Position numbers and translations under genes: made by a program. Positions 38,458-47,390 of a stretch of 64,000 nt of DNA are shown piece by piece. Under the pieces are notes generated by a model, which did no database searches, was not told the DNA's origin, and saw only the letters and a list, made by a program, of their open reading frames with translations. The stretch is from Mesorhizobium sp. AR02. GTDB taxonomy: Bacteria > Pseudomonadota > Alphaproteobacteria > Rhizobiales > Rhizobiaceae. Where the stretch lies: the NCBI RefSeq assembly GCF_024746835.1, contig NZ_CP080531.1, forward strand, positions 5,848,001 through 5,912,000, read 5' to 3'. Numbering within the stretch: position 1 is the stretch's first letter; each line of letters opens with the position of its first letter.

Positions 38458-41400
38458 GCCGCCACCCCGAGCGCCTCGGCCTCGGCAATCAGCGCGACGA
38501 GATCGTCGTCGATGGAATTGCGCAAGGGATGCCAGAGGCCACGCCGGCGCGCCGAGAGAAAACGCTCGGCAATGACCTTCGCGGCAGCGGGGTTTTCGCG
38601 CAGGATGAAGGCGCGAACCTCGGGATCGCCGACATAGGCGTCATGCACGGCCTCGATCAAGGCACCCGATATGGCATGGGTGGTTTCGGCGAAACCGACC
38701 AGCCGGTCGACCGTTTCGGCGAATTCGGAAGCGCCGCGCGGGCCGTGGCGCATCTGGCCTGATATGAAGCGGGCATTGACGGCGCGGGCGCGCACCACGC
38801 GCGACACGGCCTCGCCAACCGAGCGGGGCTTCGGCTTTTGCGGATCTGTCGTGTCGAGCACGATAACGTCGGCATTCCTGCCAAGTGCTGCAAGGGCGGC
38901 CGAAAAGCCACCGATGAAGGCGACGTCGGCGGAGCCTTCGAGGATGTCGCGGCCGGGGTCATCGCCGGTGTGGACGAGAAGATCGGCCTCGGCGATGCGG
39001 GTTTCGAACGCACCTGGCGCCGAGATGCCTTCGCCGCCGGCACCGCCATAGGCATGCGATGTCGCGTCGAGATAGGCGCGGCCGATCTCTTCGCGTGCCG
39101 CCCAGTCGCCACGGGACAAAAGATCCTCAACGCCGGCACCGTAAGTGCCGGGCGAGGTGCCGAAGATGCGCGGGCTGATCTTGCCGTCCGCTCTTGTCTT
39201 GGCCGCAAGGGGGTTCTCCGATTCCTCTCCGTCGCGCGCGGCAACGGCGTTGGCGGCAGCATCGATCAGTGCGATCTGGGTCGGGAACATGTCGCGGAAC
39301 AGGCCCGATATGCGCCAGGTGACGTCGACGCGCGGACGGCCAAGCGCCGCCGGCGGCAGCACTTCGATGCCGGTGATGCGGCCGGTGGCGGCATCCCATT
39401 GCGGGCGGCAACCCATCAGGGCCAGGCCTTGCGCGATCTCCTCGCCGCCGGTGCGCAGCGAGGCCGAGCCCCAGAGGTCGATGACCAGCGAACGTGGCCA
39501 GTCGCCATGCGATTGCATGTAGCCGCGCACGACTTCTTCCGCCGCCGCCTTGCCCAGATCATAGGCGGTGGGCGTCGGCATGGTGCGTGGATCTGATGTG
39601 AACAAATTGCGGCCGGTGGGCAGCACATCGGAGCGGCCACGCGCGGGCGCGCCGGCCGGACCGGCCTTGACGTGGCGGCCATCGAGTGCGGCAAGCAGCG
39701 CCGACTTTTCAGCCTCGGCACTTTGGCGGCGCATCGCGTCGGGCTCATCGTCGTGCACGCGGCCATAGATATGCAGGCCATCCTTGATGGCGAAATCCTT
39801 GAGGTCGCAGAGCCAGGCATCGATGCGACGCAGCGCTTCGTCGGGCGCGTCGGTCCTGGCGACGCCGGCTTCGGAGGCGAGGCCGGTCTTTTGCGCGGTG
39901 TCGACGATCAGCTTGGCCAGTCGGTCGCGGCGGCGGCGGTCGAGCCCGTCGGCCTGGGCATATTCATCGACAAGGCGTTCGAGTTTGTGCTGGTTTTCGT
40001 CCAGTCCGGCGCCGGTGAGCGGCGGCGGCAAATGGCCGAGCGTGACGGCGGCGATGCGCCGCTTGGCCTGTGCCGCCTCGCCGGGATTGGAGACGATGAA
40101 GGGGTAGATCACGGGCAGTGCGCCGGTAACGATCTCGGGAAAGCAGGTTTGCGACAGCGCGACCGTCTTGCCGGGCAGCCATTCCAGCGTGCCATGGGCG
40201 CCGACATGGATCAGGGCGTGGACGCCAAGGGATTTGCGCAGCCATAGGCCGAAGGCGAGCAGGGCGTGGCGCGGCGGCAGCGTTGGATCGTGGTAATCGG
40301 CGCGGCGATCGGCGGAGCGGCCGCGGTCGGGGGCGAGTGCGACGGTGATGTTGCCGAAGGTGGCGGCGCGGAAGGGGAAGTTGGCGAGGGTAGGCGCTTG
40401 AACACCCCCCTCTGTCCTGCCGGACATCTCCCCCGCAGGGGGGGAGATTACGCTGTCGTCCCTGCCTTCGCCAATCTCCAACGTTGCAAGAATGCCCCTA
40501 GCGCCGAAACTGCCAATCTCCCCCCTTGCGGGGGAGATGTCCGGCAGGACAGAGGGGGGTGCCTGGCGCAAACCTATTTTGTCTGCCTCGCCCCAAGCAG
40601 CTTCTACTGCAGCCATTGCTGCTGTCGGCAACTCTGCCGAAAAGCCAAGATAGTCCTTAAGCCCCAGCCCATCATCACTCCGCTCCAGTAAATCCAGCAG
40701 CTCACGCGGCGATTTCGGAATCCCCTCAACCCCATAACCCTGCTCCTTCAGATCATGCAGCATCGCCAACACGCTGGACGGCACATCGAGGCCAACGGCA
40801 TAGCCGGTGCGGCCCGGTGCGCTCGGGTAATCCGGGATCAGAATAGCCAGCTTGCGCTCGGCGCGGGGCGTCTCCTGCAGTTTGATGAAGGCGGCCACAC
40901 GGTCGGCCACCTGCGCCACACGATCCGGTTCCGGTCGATTGGCAAAGGCGCGGTGGCCAAGTGCGGGATCGACATCGCTTTCGCCCTTGAAGGAGATGGC
41001 GCCGGCCAGGATGCGGCCGTCGAGTTCAGGCAGCACGACATGCATGGCGAGGTCGGCGGGCGCCAGGCCGCGCTGGTTGTTGTCCCAGACGTCGCGGCGG
41101 GTGGTGGCGACGATGACCTGGAAGACGGGGACGCCGGCACGGTCGAACAGGGTTTCGACGCCCGGTTCGGCACCGGAGGCGAAGGCGGTGGCAGTGATGA
41201 TGGCGGCGGGTTTGAGTGTGGCGAGGGCTGTTTCCACGAAGGCCAGGGATGCCGGGTCCTTGAGGCTGGAGACGAAGATGGGGACTGGGAGCATGCCGCG
41301 CTGGCGCAGCGCTTCAAAAAGGGCGTCGATGGGCGCGACATCGGCCGCGAGAAGCATCGAGCGATAGAACAGAATGGGCACGACCTTTCCCTTCCCCTTG

Positions 41401-41972
41401 AGGGGGAGAGGGACGACGCCGCGTCCGGGCTCGTAGTAGCCAGACTTCGGAACTGCGATAGGGCCGGCGACAACCGTATCCTGTCCAGCCAAACTGGCCA
41501 GCCTCTGCACCAGCGCATTCATATTCGCCGGGCCGCCCTCGCGGAAATAGCCGAGCAGGCTATCCAACTCCTCGCGCGGCAGCGTCGAGGCTTCGATCAG
41601 CCGAAGATCCTCGTCGTGGCTCTCGCCCGGAAGCAGCGCGAGTTTAATTCCGCGTTCGCGGGAGGTCGAGGCAAGCTGGTCGCAGCCATAGCGCCACCAG
41701 TCGTAGCCGCCGAGGATGCGCACCAGGATGATTTTGGCGTGACGGGCGACGCTGTCGATCCAGAGGTCGACGGACATGGGGTGGCGCAGGTCGCGCAGCG
41801 CCGCCAGCCGCATCGAGGGCAGGCGGCCGGCATCCGCCTTCCAAGCTGCTGCCAGGCCGGCGAGGTCGCTGTCGGTGAAGGACAGGGCCACGATATCCGC
41901 CGGCGTCTGCCGCAGATCGACCGGCTCGGCGAGATCGTCGAGCGAGGCGGAGGTCGTGGTGAGGATATGCAT
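38454..41972 (-). CDS. cobN: Cobaltochelatase subunit CobN with in-frame repeat insertion
   Basis: This 1172-residue large subunit of the ATP-dependent aerobic cobalt chelatase inserts Co2+ into hydrogenobyrinate a,c-diamide. Recognisable parts are VVPILFYRSMLLAADVAPID, ILIPDYPSAPGRTGYAVGLD, ALIHVGAHGTLEWLPGKTV, WGSASLRTGGEEIAQGL, and near the end MRHGPRGASEFAETVDRLVG. Residues of about 471-523 (PPSVLPDISPARGEI to GEMSGRTEGG) come from the inserted repeat at 40403-40561. A shorter stretch LPLKGKGK before VVPILFY also looks like repeat-derived sequence. The partners CobS/CobT of the chelatase are not in this window. Confidence 0.95.
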   Translation of the reverse strand: MHILTTTSASLDDLAEPVDLRQTPADIVALSFTDSDLAGLAAAWKADAGRLPSMRLAALRDLRHPMSVDLWIDSVARHAKIILVRILGGYDWWRYGCDQLASTSRERGIKLALLPGESHDEDLRLIEASTLPREELDSLLGYFREGGPANMNALVQRLASLAGQDTVVAGPIAVPKSGYYEPGRGVVPLPLKGKGKVVPILFYRSMLLAADVAPIDALFEALRQRGMLPVPIFVSSLKDPASLAFVETALATLKPAAIITATAFASGAEPGVETLFDRAGVPVFQVIVATTRRDVWDNNQRGLAPADLAMHVVLPELDGRILAGAISFKGESDVDPALGHRAFANRPEPDRVAQVADRVAAFIKLQETPRAERKLAILIPDYPSAPGRTGYAVGLDVPSSVLAMLHDLKEQGYGVEGIPKSPRELLDLLERSDDGLGLKDYLGFSAELPTAAMAAVEAAWGEADKIGLRQAPPSVLPDISPARGEIGSFGARGILATLEIGEGRDDSVISPPAGEMSGRTEGGVQAPTLANFPFRAATFGNITVALAPDRGRSADRRADYHDPTLPPRHALLAFGLWLRKSLGVHALIHVGAHGTLEWLPGKTVALSQTCFPEIVTGALPVIYPFIVSNPGEAAQAKRRIAAVTLGHLPPPLTGAGLDENQHKLERLVDEYAQADGLDRRRRDRLAKLIVDTAQKTGLASEAGVARTDAPDEALRRIDAWLCDLKDFAIKDGLHIYGRVHDDEPDAMRRQSAEAEKSALLAALDGRHVKAGPAGAPARGRSDVLPTGRNLFTSDPRTMPTPTAYDLGKAAAEEVVRGYMQSHGDWPRSLVIDLWGSASLRTGGEEIAQGLALMGCRPQWDAATGRITGIEVLPPAALGRPRVDVTWRISGLFRDMFPTQIALIDAAANAVAARDGEESENPLAAKTRADGKISPRIFGTSPGTYGAGVEDLLSRGDWAAREEIGRAYLDATSHAYGGAGGEGISAPGAFETRIAEADLLVHTGDDPGRDILEGSADVAFIGGFSAALAALGRNADVIVLDTTDPQKPKPRSVGEAVSRVVRARAVNARFISGQMRHGPRGASEFAETVDRLVGFAETTHAISGALIEAVHDAYVGDPEVRAFILRENPAAAKVIAERFLSARRRGLWHPLRNSIDDDLVALIAEAEALGVAA
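40403..40561. repeat. Palindromic repeat inserted in frame in cobN
   Basis: Arms 40403-40449 and 40515-40561 (47 bases) are reverse complements with one mismatch, and begin CACCCCCCTCTGTCCTGCCG. The element is 159 bases, exactly 53 codons, and the arms match the cobG element over most of their length while the centre differs. Confidence 0.93.
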
Positions 41973-41983
41973 CGCGGTCTAGC

Positions 41984-42078
41984 GCGGTTCACCGTTTCAC
42001 GGAACGGCGAACCGCTCTATCTCCTTGTTTTTACGCAATTCCTGTGGGAAAACCGTGAAACACTTTTCCTGGAATTGC
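41984..42078. repeat. Intergenic palindromic repeat between cobW and cobN
   Basis: The 120-base gap holds two hairpins. One is GCGGTTC-A-CCGTT with partner AACGG-C-GAACCGC (41984-42015). The other is GCAATTCC at 42035 with GGAATTGC at 42071, whose arms extend through GGAAAA/TTTTCC. It looks like a known rhizobial intergenic repeat. I see no strong T-run, so whether it ends transcription is unclear. Confidence 0.65.
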
Positions 42079-42092
42079 TAGGGCGGTTTGCG

Positions 42093-43130
42093 TCAGCCGG
42101 CGAGTATACGCTCGATTGCCGGGCGGTTCAGCCCCTTGAGGCCAATGACGACCAGGCGCGAGCGGCGGTCGTCCTCAGCCGTCCAGGCGCGGTCGTAGTA
42201 ATGGTTGACGCGCGGGCCGACGGCCTGCAGCAGGAGCCGCATCGGCTTGCCGCCGACCTCGACGAAGCCTTTCACGCGCAGCACGTTTTCCTGTTCGGCG
42301 GCGGTGGCGACGCGCTTTGCCAGTTCGTCCGGATTGGCGACCGAGGCAATGTCGACAATGAAGGTGTCGAAGTCATCATGCTCGTGGTCGAAGGCACCGT
42401 CATGATGGGACTTGCGGTTCTCGATGTCGTCCTCGACGGCGAGACCGAGCCCGAGCAGCACGGAAGGATCGACCTTGCCATGCGACGTCGGCACGATCTT
42501 CACGGCGCGGGCGGAGTGTTCGCCAATGATGGCGTTGGCGCGCGCCGAACCGGCGGCGTCCATCAGGTCGCTCTTCGACAGGATGATCAGGTCGGCGCAG
42601 GCGATCTGGTCCTCGAACACTTCCTCGACAGGGTCGTCATGGTCGAGGCTCTCATCCCCAGCGCGCTGCGCCTGCAGGGCATCCATGTCGTTGGCGACGC
42701 GGCCCTCGGCGAGCGCCGGGCCGTCGACCACGGCGATCACGCCATCGACGGTCACGCGGCTCTTCACCGTCGGCCACTGGAAAGCCTGGACCAGCGGCTT
42801 GGGCAGAGCGAGGCCCGAGGTCTCGATCAGGATATGGTCGACCTTCGGCGTCAGCGACAGGATTTTGTCGAGCGCCGGCACGAAATCGTCGGCCACGGTG
42901 CAGCAGATGCAGCCATTGGCCAGTTCGACGATGTTTTCCTCCGGGCAGGTGTCGATGCCGCAACCTTTGAGGATCTCGCCGTCGATGCCGATGTCGCCGA
43001 ACTCGTTGACGATGATCGCAATGCGCTTGCCGCCAGCGTTTTCCAGGAGGTGGCGGACCAGCGTCGTCTTGCCGGCGCCGAGAAAGCCGGTGACGACGGT
43101 GCAGGGAACACGGGAGACGGAAGCGGTCAT
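42093..43130 (-). CDS. cobW: CobW-family metal-chaperone GTPase
   Basis: This 345-residue G3E-type GTPase has a P-loop GFLGAGKTTLVRHLLEN (residues 14-30), the CobW metal-site motif CICCTV at about residue 72, SKSDLMDA (guanine specificity), and a His/Asp-rich stretch DHEHDDFDTF. CobW is thought to deliver cobalt to the chelatase CobN. It lies between the DUF1636 gene and cobN, directly downstream of the cobalamin riboswitch. Confidence 0.95.
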   Translation of the reverse strand: MTASVSRVPCTVVTGFLGAGKTTLVRHLLENAGGKRIAIIVNEFGDIGIDGEILKGCGIDTCPEENIVELANGCICCTVADDFVPALDKILSLTPKVDHILIETSGLALPKPLVQAFQWPTVKSRVTVDGVIAVVDGPALAEGRVANDMDALQAQRAGDESLDHDDPVEEVFEDQIACADLIILSKSDLMDAAGSARANAIIGEHSARAVKIVPTSHGKVDPSVLLGLGLAVEDDIENRKSHHDGAFDHEHDDFDTFIVDIASVANPDELAKRVATAAEQENVLRVKGFVEVGGKPMRLLLQAVGPRVNHYYDRAWTAEDDRRSRLVVIGLKGLNRPAIERILAG

Positions 43131-43132
43131 GG

Positions 43133-43498
43133 TTAGTCCTTCAGCATGTCGAGAGGTGGAATGCGGGCAACGAGGCCGCGCTTGAGCGAACCAGGCCGGC
43201 CCCGCCAGGGAATGAGGCCATCGGTCGAGGTGGCGAAGAGTTTGGCGCCGGTAACGAGGTCGGCGCCGCTGGCCGCGGTCAGGTCGCCGAACACATAGCT
43301 CCAGCAGCCATCACGCAGGATCGCAGCGCTGAGGCGGCGCTTGCAATTACCGAGGCATTCTACCGCGCGGACGCGGATATGGTCGTCAGACGCTGCACGG
43401 CGCGTGTCATCAGCCAGCAGTTCGCCGGCGCGGGGATGGGCGTCGGAGCCGGTTTCGTCACGACAGGAGGCGCAGACGATGATCGTGACGCCGGCCAA
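43133..43498 (-). CDS. DUF1636 family protein (thioredoxin-like [2Fe-2S] ferredoxin fold)
   Basis: This protein of about 121 residues has four cysteines in ferredoxin-like pairs: IIVCASCRDET near the N-terminus and VECLGNCKRRL in the middle, followed by WSYVFGDL. DUF1636 genes often sit next to cobW and cobN and probably encode a small electron carrier or metal-handling protein; the function is unproven. The open frame extends to 43747 but that part is the riboswitch and its terminator, so I use the TTG at 43498. No in-frame ATG or GTG exists, and a TTG at 43561 overlaps the terminator. The start is uncertain. Confidence 0.75.
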   Translation of the reverse strand: MAGVTIIVCASCRDETGSDAHPRAGELLADDTRRAASDDHIRVRAVECLGNCKRRLSAAILRDGCWSYVFGDLTAASGADLVTGAKLFATSTDGLIPWRGRPGSLKRGLVARIPPLDMLKD

Positions 43499-43558
43499 GG
43501 CTTCGCTGTCGGCGGACGAGATATCCGCTGTGCCAGCCGAAAAACTGCTGTTCTGGTC

Positions 43559-43582
43559 CAAAAAGCCGGGCTCCTTGCCCGG
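43559..43582 (-). terminator. Riboswitch-controlled intrinsic terminator
   Basis: On the minus strand a CCGGGC-AAGGA-GCCCGG stem is followed by CTTTTT, about 30 bases after the riboswitch core. It is the likely expression platform: cobalamin binding would favour its folding and stop transcription of the cob operon. Confidence 0.8.
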
Positions 43583-43613
43583 AAACCCGCCGGGCGATCG
43601 GATTCTTTTGTCG

Positions 43614-43802
43614 CAGACGGCAGGTCTCCTGGCTCGCGGGTCATCGCCTTGGGTGCCGCCTTCCCGGGAATCCCCAGTGGCTTTCGGCCTTGGCTCTTCG
43701 CTTACAGTTGCGGGGACAGCCGCGGATTTGAGATTTTCATCCCGCACCGCATTCCCTCTTAGCCCCTGCCGTTGCGGGCAAGGGACCGTCTGGAGCGGAT
43801 TT
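43614..43802 (-). promoter_or_regulatory. Cobalamin riboswitch
   Basis: The minus strand shows the conserved core CCGCAACTGTAAGCG, then AGCCACTGG, GGGAAGGCGG, and the B12-box-like end GATGACCCGCGAGCC-AGGAGACCTGCC. The outer P1 stem pairs CAGACGG at 43796-43802 with CCGTCTG at 43614-43620. It precedes the DUF1636-cobW-cobN operon. The promoter must lie within or near the end of the YcaQ-like gene. Confidence 0.95.
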
Positions 43803-43834
43803 AGGCTTTTGCGGGCAGTGGAGTCAACGCGGGC

Positions 43835-45034
43835 TTACGACACGGCGATGTCGGCCAGCGCCGGACCCAGATCACCGACCGGCGTTACTTCGATGCGTTC
43901 AAGACCAAGCCAGCCCTGCATCTGCTTAAGTTCCTCGAAGAGTTGCGCCGCTGTTTCAGGCGGTGCGCCGGGCTCGGGGTAGGCCGCGTGCACGCGCAGG
44001 ACGCTCGCTGGTCGGTCGGCCTTGAGATCGACGCGTGCGACGATCCTGTCGCCGAGCAGGAAGGGCAGGACGTAATAGCCGTACTGCCGCTTCTCGGCCG
44101 GGGTGTAGATTTCGATGCGGTAGTGGAAGTCGAACAGCCGCTCCGAGCGCGAGCGTTCGAAGACGACCGGATCGAACGGTGCCAGCAAGGCGCGCGCCTC
44201 GATTTTTCGGGGCAAGCGCGCGTCCTTATGGAGGTAAGCCGGCTTGTCCCAGCCCTCGACCCGCACCGGCACCAACTCGCCGGCCTCGACCAGTTCCTCC
44301 AACCGCCCCTTCATGTCGGCCGGCGACAGCCGAAAGTAGTCGCGCAGGTCGCCCGATGTCGCGATGCCATGGGCGCGGGCGGAGATGCGCAGCAATTCGC
44401 GGTGCGCGTCCCCGGCTGATGGCACCGGCAGATCGAGGATCGCCTGCGGCAGCACGCGTCCCGGCAGGTCGTAGAAGCGCTCGAAGCCGCGGCGATGTGC
44501 CGTGGTGATGCGCCCGGCCCAGAACAGCCATTCGAAGGCGTGCTTGGCATGGCTCCAGCCCCACCAGCCGCCCGAACCCTTCTGGCCTTCCAGCGCGGAA
44601 GCAGCGATCGGGCCGCGCGCGACGACCTCGCGGTAGATCTCTTCTATATAGGCGGCATGCTCGCGGCCCCATTTGGCCAGCCCCAGATACATCTCGTCGC
44701 CTTGCTCGGCGCGCTGCATGCGCCAACGCATCAGCGGATAGGTCTCGACCGGCAGGAACGAGGCCTCGTGCGCCCAGTATTCGAAGACCGTGCGCTTGCG
44801 CGTCACGGCGGCGTTGTCGAGCAGAGCGAGCGGGTAGGGCCCCAGGCGCGAATAAGGCGGCATATAGTGAGCGCGCACCACCGCGCTGACGGAATCGATC
44901 TGCAGCAGGCCGGTGCGGGAGAGCACGCGGGCGAAGTGGCGGCGGTCGGGTGTGCCATTTGGACGGGGATCGAGAAATCCTTGAGCAGCGAGTGCTATGC
45001 GCCGAGCCATGGCAAGGGAGATCTTTTCCTTCAT
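43835..45034 (-). CDS. YcaQ-like winged-helix DNA glycosylase
   Basis: This 399-residue protein belongs to the HTH_42/YcaQ family, with LARRIAL-like MARRIALAAQGF at the start, the family's QxD signature in LLQIDSV (about residue 46) and FEYWAHEASFLPVE downstream. YcaQ/AlkX enzymes unhook interstrand crosslinks and remove N-alkyl bulky lesions; AZL (streptomycete) relatives give self-resistance to azinomycin. I therefore infer DNA repair of crosslinks. It is divergent from nuoA and ends only 33 bases before the riboswitch, whose promoter may overlap its 3' end. Confidence 0.85.
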   Translation of the reverse strand: MKEKISLAMARRIALAAQGFLDPRPNGTPDRRHFARVLSRTGLLQIDSVSAVVRAHYMPPYSRLGPYPLALLDNAAVTRKRTVFEYWAHEASFLPVETYPLMRWRMQRAEQGDEMYLGLAKWGREHAAYIEEIYREVVARGPIAASALEGQKGSGGWWGWSHAKHAFEWLFWAGRITTAHRRGFERFYDLPGRVLPQAILDLPVPSAGDAHRELLRISARAHGIATSGDLRDYFRLSPADMKGRLEELVEAGELVPVRVEGWDKPAYLHKDARLPRKIEARALLAPFDPVVFERSRSERLFDFHYRIEIYTPAEKRQYGYYVLPFLLGDRIVARVDLKADRPASVLRVHAAYPEPGAPPETAAQLFEELKQMQGWLGLERIEVTPVGDLGPALADIAVS

Positions 45035-45367
45035 TCGGTGTCACTCTGAGGGTGATGGGATCGGCGGTTTGATGGGTGATTCCAGGCCATGCTAGCAGGG
45101 TTTTGGCGGCAACCCTGTCAGGAGAGAAAAGTGGAGTAAAAAGCGAAGGAAATCAAACAGGAGCGGATCGGACCAGTTTCTTCGGATATGCCGTCCAGCA
45201 CTGCGTTTTGAACAAGGTTTGACTTGCTTCGCTGGAAGTGCTGCGCTAACCCTCGCCGCGTTGCAGCATAGGCCCCTTAAAACGGTTCAGCGGTTAATCT
45301 GTCACGCTTCCGCATTAAGGTCCGGTGCTGTAATCAAAGTGGATTGGCGCCAACGGAAAACCGCTGC
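45035..45367. other. Divergent intergenic region upstream of nuoA
   Basis: These 333 bases separate the divergent YcaQ-like and nuoA genes, so they must carry both promoters. A hairpin CAGGGTT / AACCCTG lies at 45096-45117. A TTGACT at 45219-45224 could be a -35 box, but no convincing -10 follows at 17 bases. I see no coding sequence. Confidence 0.6.
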
Positions 45368-45733
45368 ATGAACGCACTCCTCAGTTCGTACCTGCCCATC
45401 GTCCTGTTCATTGGCGTGGCGCTGGTCGTCGGCCTGGCGCTGCTGGCCGCACCGTTCCTGGTGGCCTATCGCAATCCCGATCCTGAAAAGCTTTCCGCCT
45501 ACGAGTGCGGTTTCAACTCGTTCGACGACGCCCGCATGAAATTCGACATCCGCTTCTACCTGGTGTCGATCCTGTTCATCATCTTCGACCTGGAAGTGGC
45601 CTTCCTGTTTCCGTGGGCCGTATCCTTCTCGAAGATCGGCATGCTCGGCTTCTGGTCGATGATGGTGTTTTTGGCAGTGCTGACCATCGGCTTTGCCTAT
45701 GAATGGAAAAAAGGAGCGCTGGAATGGGATTGA
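45368..45733 (+). CDS. nuoA: NADH-quinone oxidoreductase subunit A
   Basis: This 121-residue membrane subunit of complex I has three hydrophobic segments and the conserved loop [27 protein letters not shown], which holds the switch cysteine (residue about 47) near the quinone cavity. The ATG at 45368 fits the family N-terminus better than the upstream start at 45344. Its last 10 bases overlap the start of nuoB. It is the first gene of a nuoA-N operon in the standard order. Confidence 0.97.
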   Translation: MNALLSSYLPIVLFIGVALVVGLALLAAPFLVAYRNPDPEKLSAYECGFNSFDDARMKFDIRFYLVSILFIIFDLEVAFLFPWAVSFSKIGMLGFWSMMVFLAVLTIGFAYEWKKGALEWD

Positions 45734-46305
45734 ACGACAGTTCAGGCACCCTCGTCGCGCCGAAGCCGAAGGGCATCATCGATCCCAACACCGGCAGGCC
45801 GGTGGGGGAGGACGATCCCTTCTTCCTCGAAATCAACAATGAGCTTGCCGACAAGGGTTTTCTGGTCACCTCGACCGAGGCGCTGATCACCTGGGCGCGC
45901 AGCGGCTCGCTGATGTTCATGACCTTCGGTCTTGCGTGCTGCGCGGTCGAGATGATCCACACCTCGATGCCGCGCTATGACTCGGAGCGCTTCGGCGTCG
46001 CGCCGCGCGCGTCTCCGCGCCAGTCCGACATCATGATCGTCGCCGGCACGCTGACCAACAAGATGGCGCCGGCGCTGCGCAAGGTCTACGACCAGATGCC
46101 GGAGCCGCGCTACGTCATCTCGATGGGCTCGTGCGCCAATGGCGGCGGCTATTACCACTATTCCTATTCGGTGGTGCGCGGCTGCGACCGCATCGTGCCG
46201 GTCGACATCTACGTGCCCGGCTGCCCGCCGAGCGCCGAAGCCCTGCTCTACGGCATTCTTCTCCTGCAGAAGAAAATCCGCCGCACCGGCACGATCGAAC
46301 GGTAA
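45724..46305 (+). CDS. nuoB: NADH-quinone oxidoreductase subunit B
   Basis: This 193-residue peripheral-arm subunit carries the terminal N2 [4Fe-4S] cluster. Ligands are visible in GLACCAVEM (tandem cysteines), [13 protein letters not shown] and [14 protein letters not shown]. The N-terminal extension before DPFFLEIN is longer than in E. coli, as is usual in alphaproteobacteria. It starts inside the end of nuoA. Confidence 0.98.
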   Translation: MGLNDSSGTLVAPKPKGIIDPNTGRPVGEDDPFFLEINNELADKGFLVTSTEALITWARSGSLMFMTFGLACCAVEMIHTSMPRYDSERFGVAPRASPRQSDIMIVAGTLTNKMAPALRKVYDQMPEPRYVISMGSCANGGGYYHYSYSVVRGCDRIVPVDIYVPGCPPSAEALLYGILLLQKKIRRTGTIER

Positions 46306-46309
46306 ATCC

Positions 46310-46912
46310 ATGGCCGCATCCCTTAGCGAACTGTCGACCTATCTCGGCGAGAAGCTGATCGGCCGTGTCACTGACGCGGCGATCGCCTATGGCGAGCTCA
46401 CCGTTCATGTCGAACCACGCGACCTCATCGAAGTGGTGACCTTCCTGCGCGACGATGCGCGCTGCCAGTTCATCTCGATCATCGATGTCTGCGGCGCCGA
46501 TTATCCGTCGCGCGCCAAGCGCTTCGACGTCGTTTATCACCTGCTTTCGCCGAAACAGAATGTGCGCATCCGCGTCAAGGTGCAGGCCGACGAAGAGACG
46601 ATGGTGCCGTCGATCACCGGCGTTTTCCCGGGTGCCGACTGGTTCGAGCGCGAGACCTACGATCTCTATGGCGTGCTGTTCTCGGGCCATCCGGACCTGC
46701 GCCGCCTGCTGACCGATTACGGCTTCGAAGGCCATCCGCTGCGCAAGGATTTCCCGCTGACCGGCTTCGTTGAAGTGCGCTACGACGACGAAGCCAAGCG
46801 CGTCATCTACGAGCCGGTGGAATTGAAGCAGGAATTCAGGAACTTCGACTTTTTGAGCCCGTGGGAGGGAACTGATTACGTTCTTCCCGGGGACGAAAAA
46901 GCGAAACAGTGA
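46310..46912 (+). CDS. nuoC: NADH-quinone oxidoreductase subunit C
   Basis: This 200-residue peripheral subunit (30-kDa type) has the family signature [20 protein letters not shown] at about residues 116-135 and ends with [15 protein letters not shown]. It is separate from NuoD, as in alphaproteobacteria and mitochondria. Its stop codon falls at the edge of an inserted element that separates it from nuoD. Confidence 0.98.
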   Translation: MAASLSELSTYLGEKLIGRVTDAAIAYGELTVHVEPRDLIEVVTFLRDDARCQFISIIDVCGADYPSRAKRFDVVYHLLSPKQNVRIRVKVQADEETMVPSITGVFPGADWFERETYDLYGVLFSGHPDLRRLLTDYGFEGHPLRKDFPLTGFVEVRYDDEAKRVIYEPVELKQEFRNFDFLSPWEGTDYVLPGDEKAKQ

Positions 46913-47380
46913 GTAGGGAAGTAGTGAGCAGTCAGTAGGGAAAGAGTTGGAGCAACGGATCGAATCTTATCGCGACTTGAAGGTGTGGCAGTCGGCGATG
47001 ACGCTCGCTGAAGATTGTTATCGTTTCACCAAAGAGTTTCCGAGGGATGAGATTTACGGCATGACCTCTCAGATGCGCCGATCGGCGGTTTCGATCGCGG
47101 CGAACATCGCAGAAGGATACGGTCGGGAAAACAGAGGGTCGTTCATTCAGTTTTTGCGCATGGCGCAAGGATCGTTGAAGGAACTGGAAACGCACGTACT
47201 GCTGGCATGCCGGGTTGGGCTGTTACGAAAAGACAATGAGATTGAACTGCTGCTGCGATGGGAAGAGATTGGAAAAATGATGAGATCTCTTATCCGAACG
47301 GTGCAGGCAAAGCAGGCGGAATGAAGCAGGCATTGAGATTGATGATCACTACTCACTACTCACTACTGACTCTTCGCCAG
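46907..47380 (+). mobile_element. Inserted unit with a four-helix-bundle gene between nuoC and nuoD
   Basis: The gene at 46947-47324 is flanked on the left by AGTGAGTAG/AGTAGTGAGCAGTCAGTAG repeats (46908-46938) and on the right by the same words in inverted form, CACTACTCACTACTCACTAC (47347-47366). The element interrupts an otherwise tightly packed operon and its right part ends about 30 bases before nuoD. Boundaries are approximate; no transposase is present. Confidence 0.75.
46947..47324 (+). CDS. Four-helix-bundle protein (23S rRNA intervening-sequence type)
   Basis: This 125-residue all-helical protein matches the S23/four-helix-bundle family: YRDLKVWQSAMTLAEDCYRF, PRDEIYGMTSQMRRSAVSIAANIAEGYGR and FLRMAQGSLKELETHVLLA. 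Relatives are encoded by intervening sequences in 23S rRNA genes and by scattered small elements; their function is unknown. The start is TTG at 46947, since no ATG precedes the family motif. It lies within the nuo operon, flanked by inverted short repeats, so it is probably mobile and cotranscribed with nuo. Confidence 0.88.
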   Translation: MEQRIESYRDLKVWQSAMTLAEDCYRFTKEFPRDEIYGMTSQMRRSAVSIAANIAEGYGRENRGSFIQFLRMAQGSLKELETHVLLACRVGLLRKDNEIELLLRWEEIGKMMRSLIRTVQAKQAE

Positions 47381-47390
47381 AGGCGCCACA

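Noticed and set aside
40755..43136. 793-residue plus-strand open frame over cobN and cobW
   Set aside because: It is a shadow of two certain genes, rich in Gly/Asp/His/Arg with no family motif.
43499..43747. N-terminal extension of the DUF1636 frame
   Set aside because: The same bases form a complete cobalamin riboswitch and terminator.
46913..47390. Split or alternative nuoC/nuoD fusion
   Set aside because: The interval encodes a separate four-helix-bundle protein with flanking repeats; nuoC and nuoD are complete on either side.
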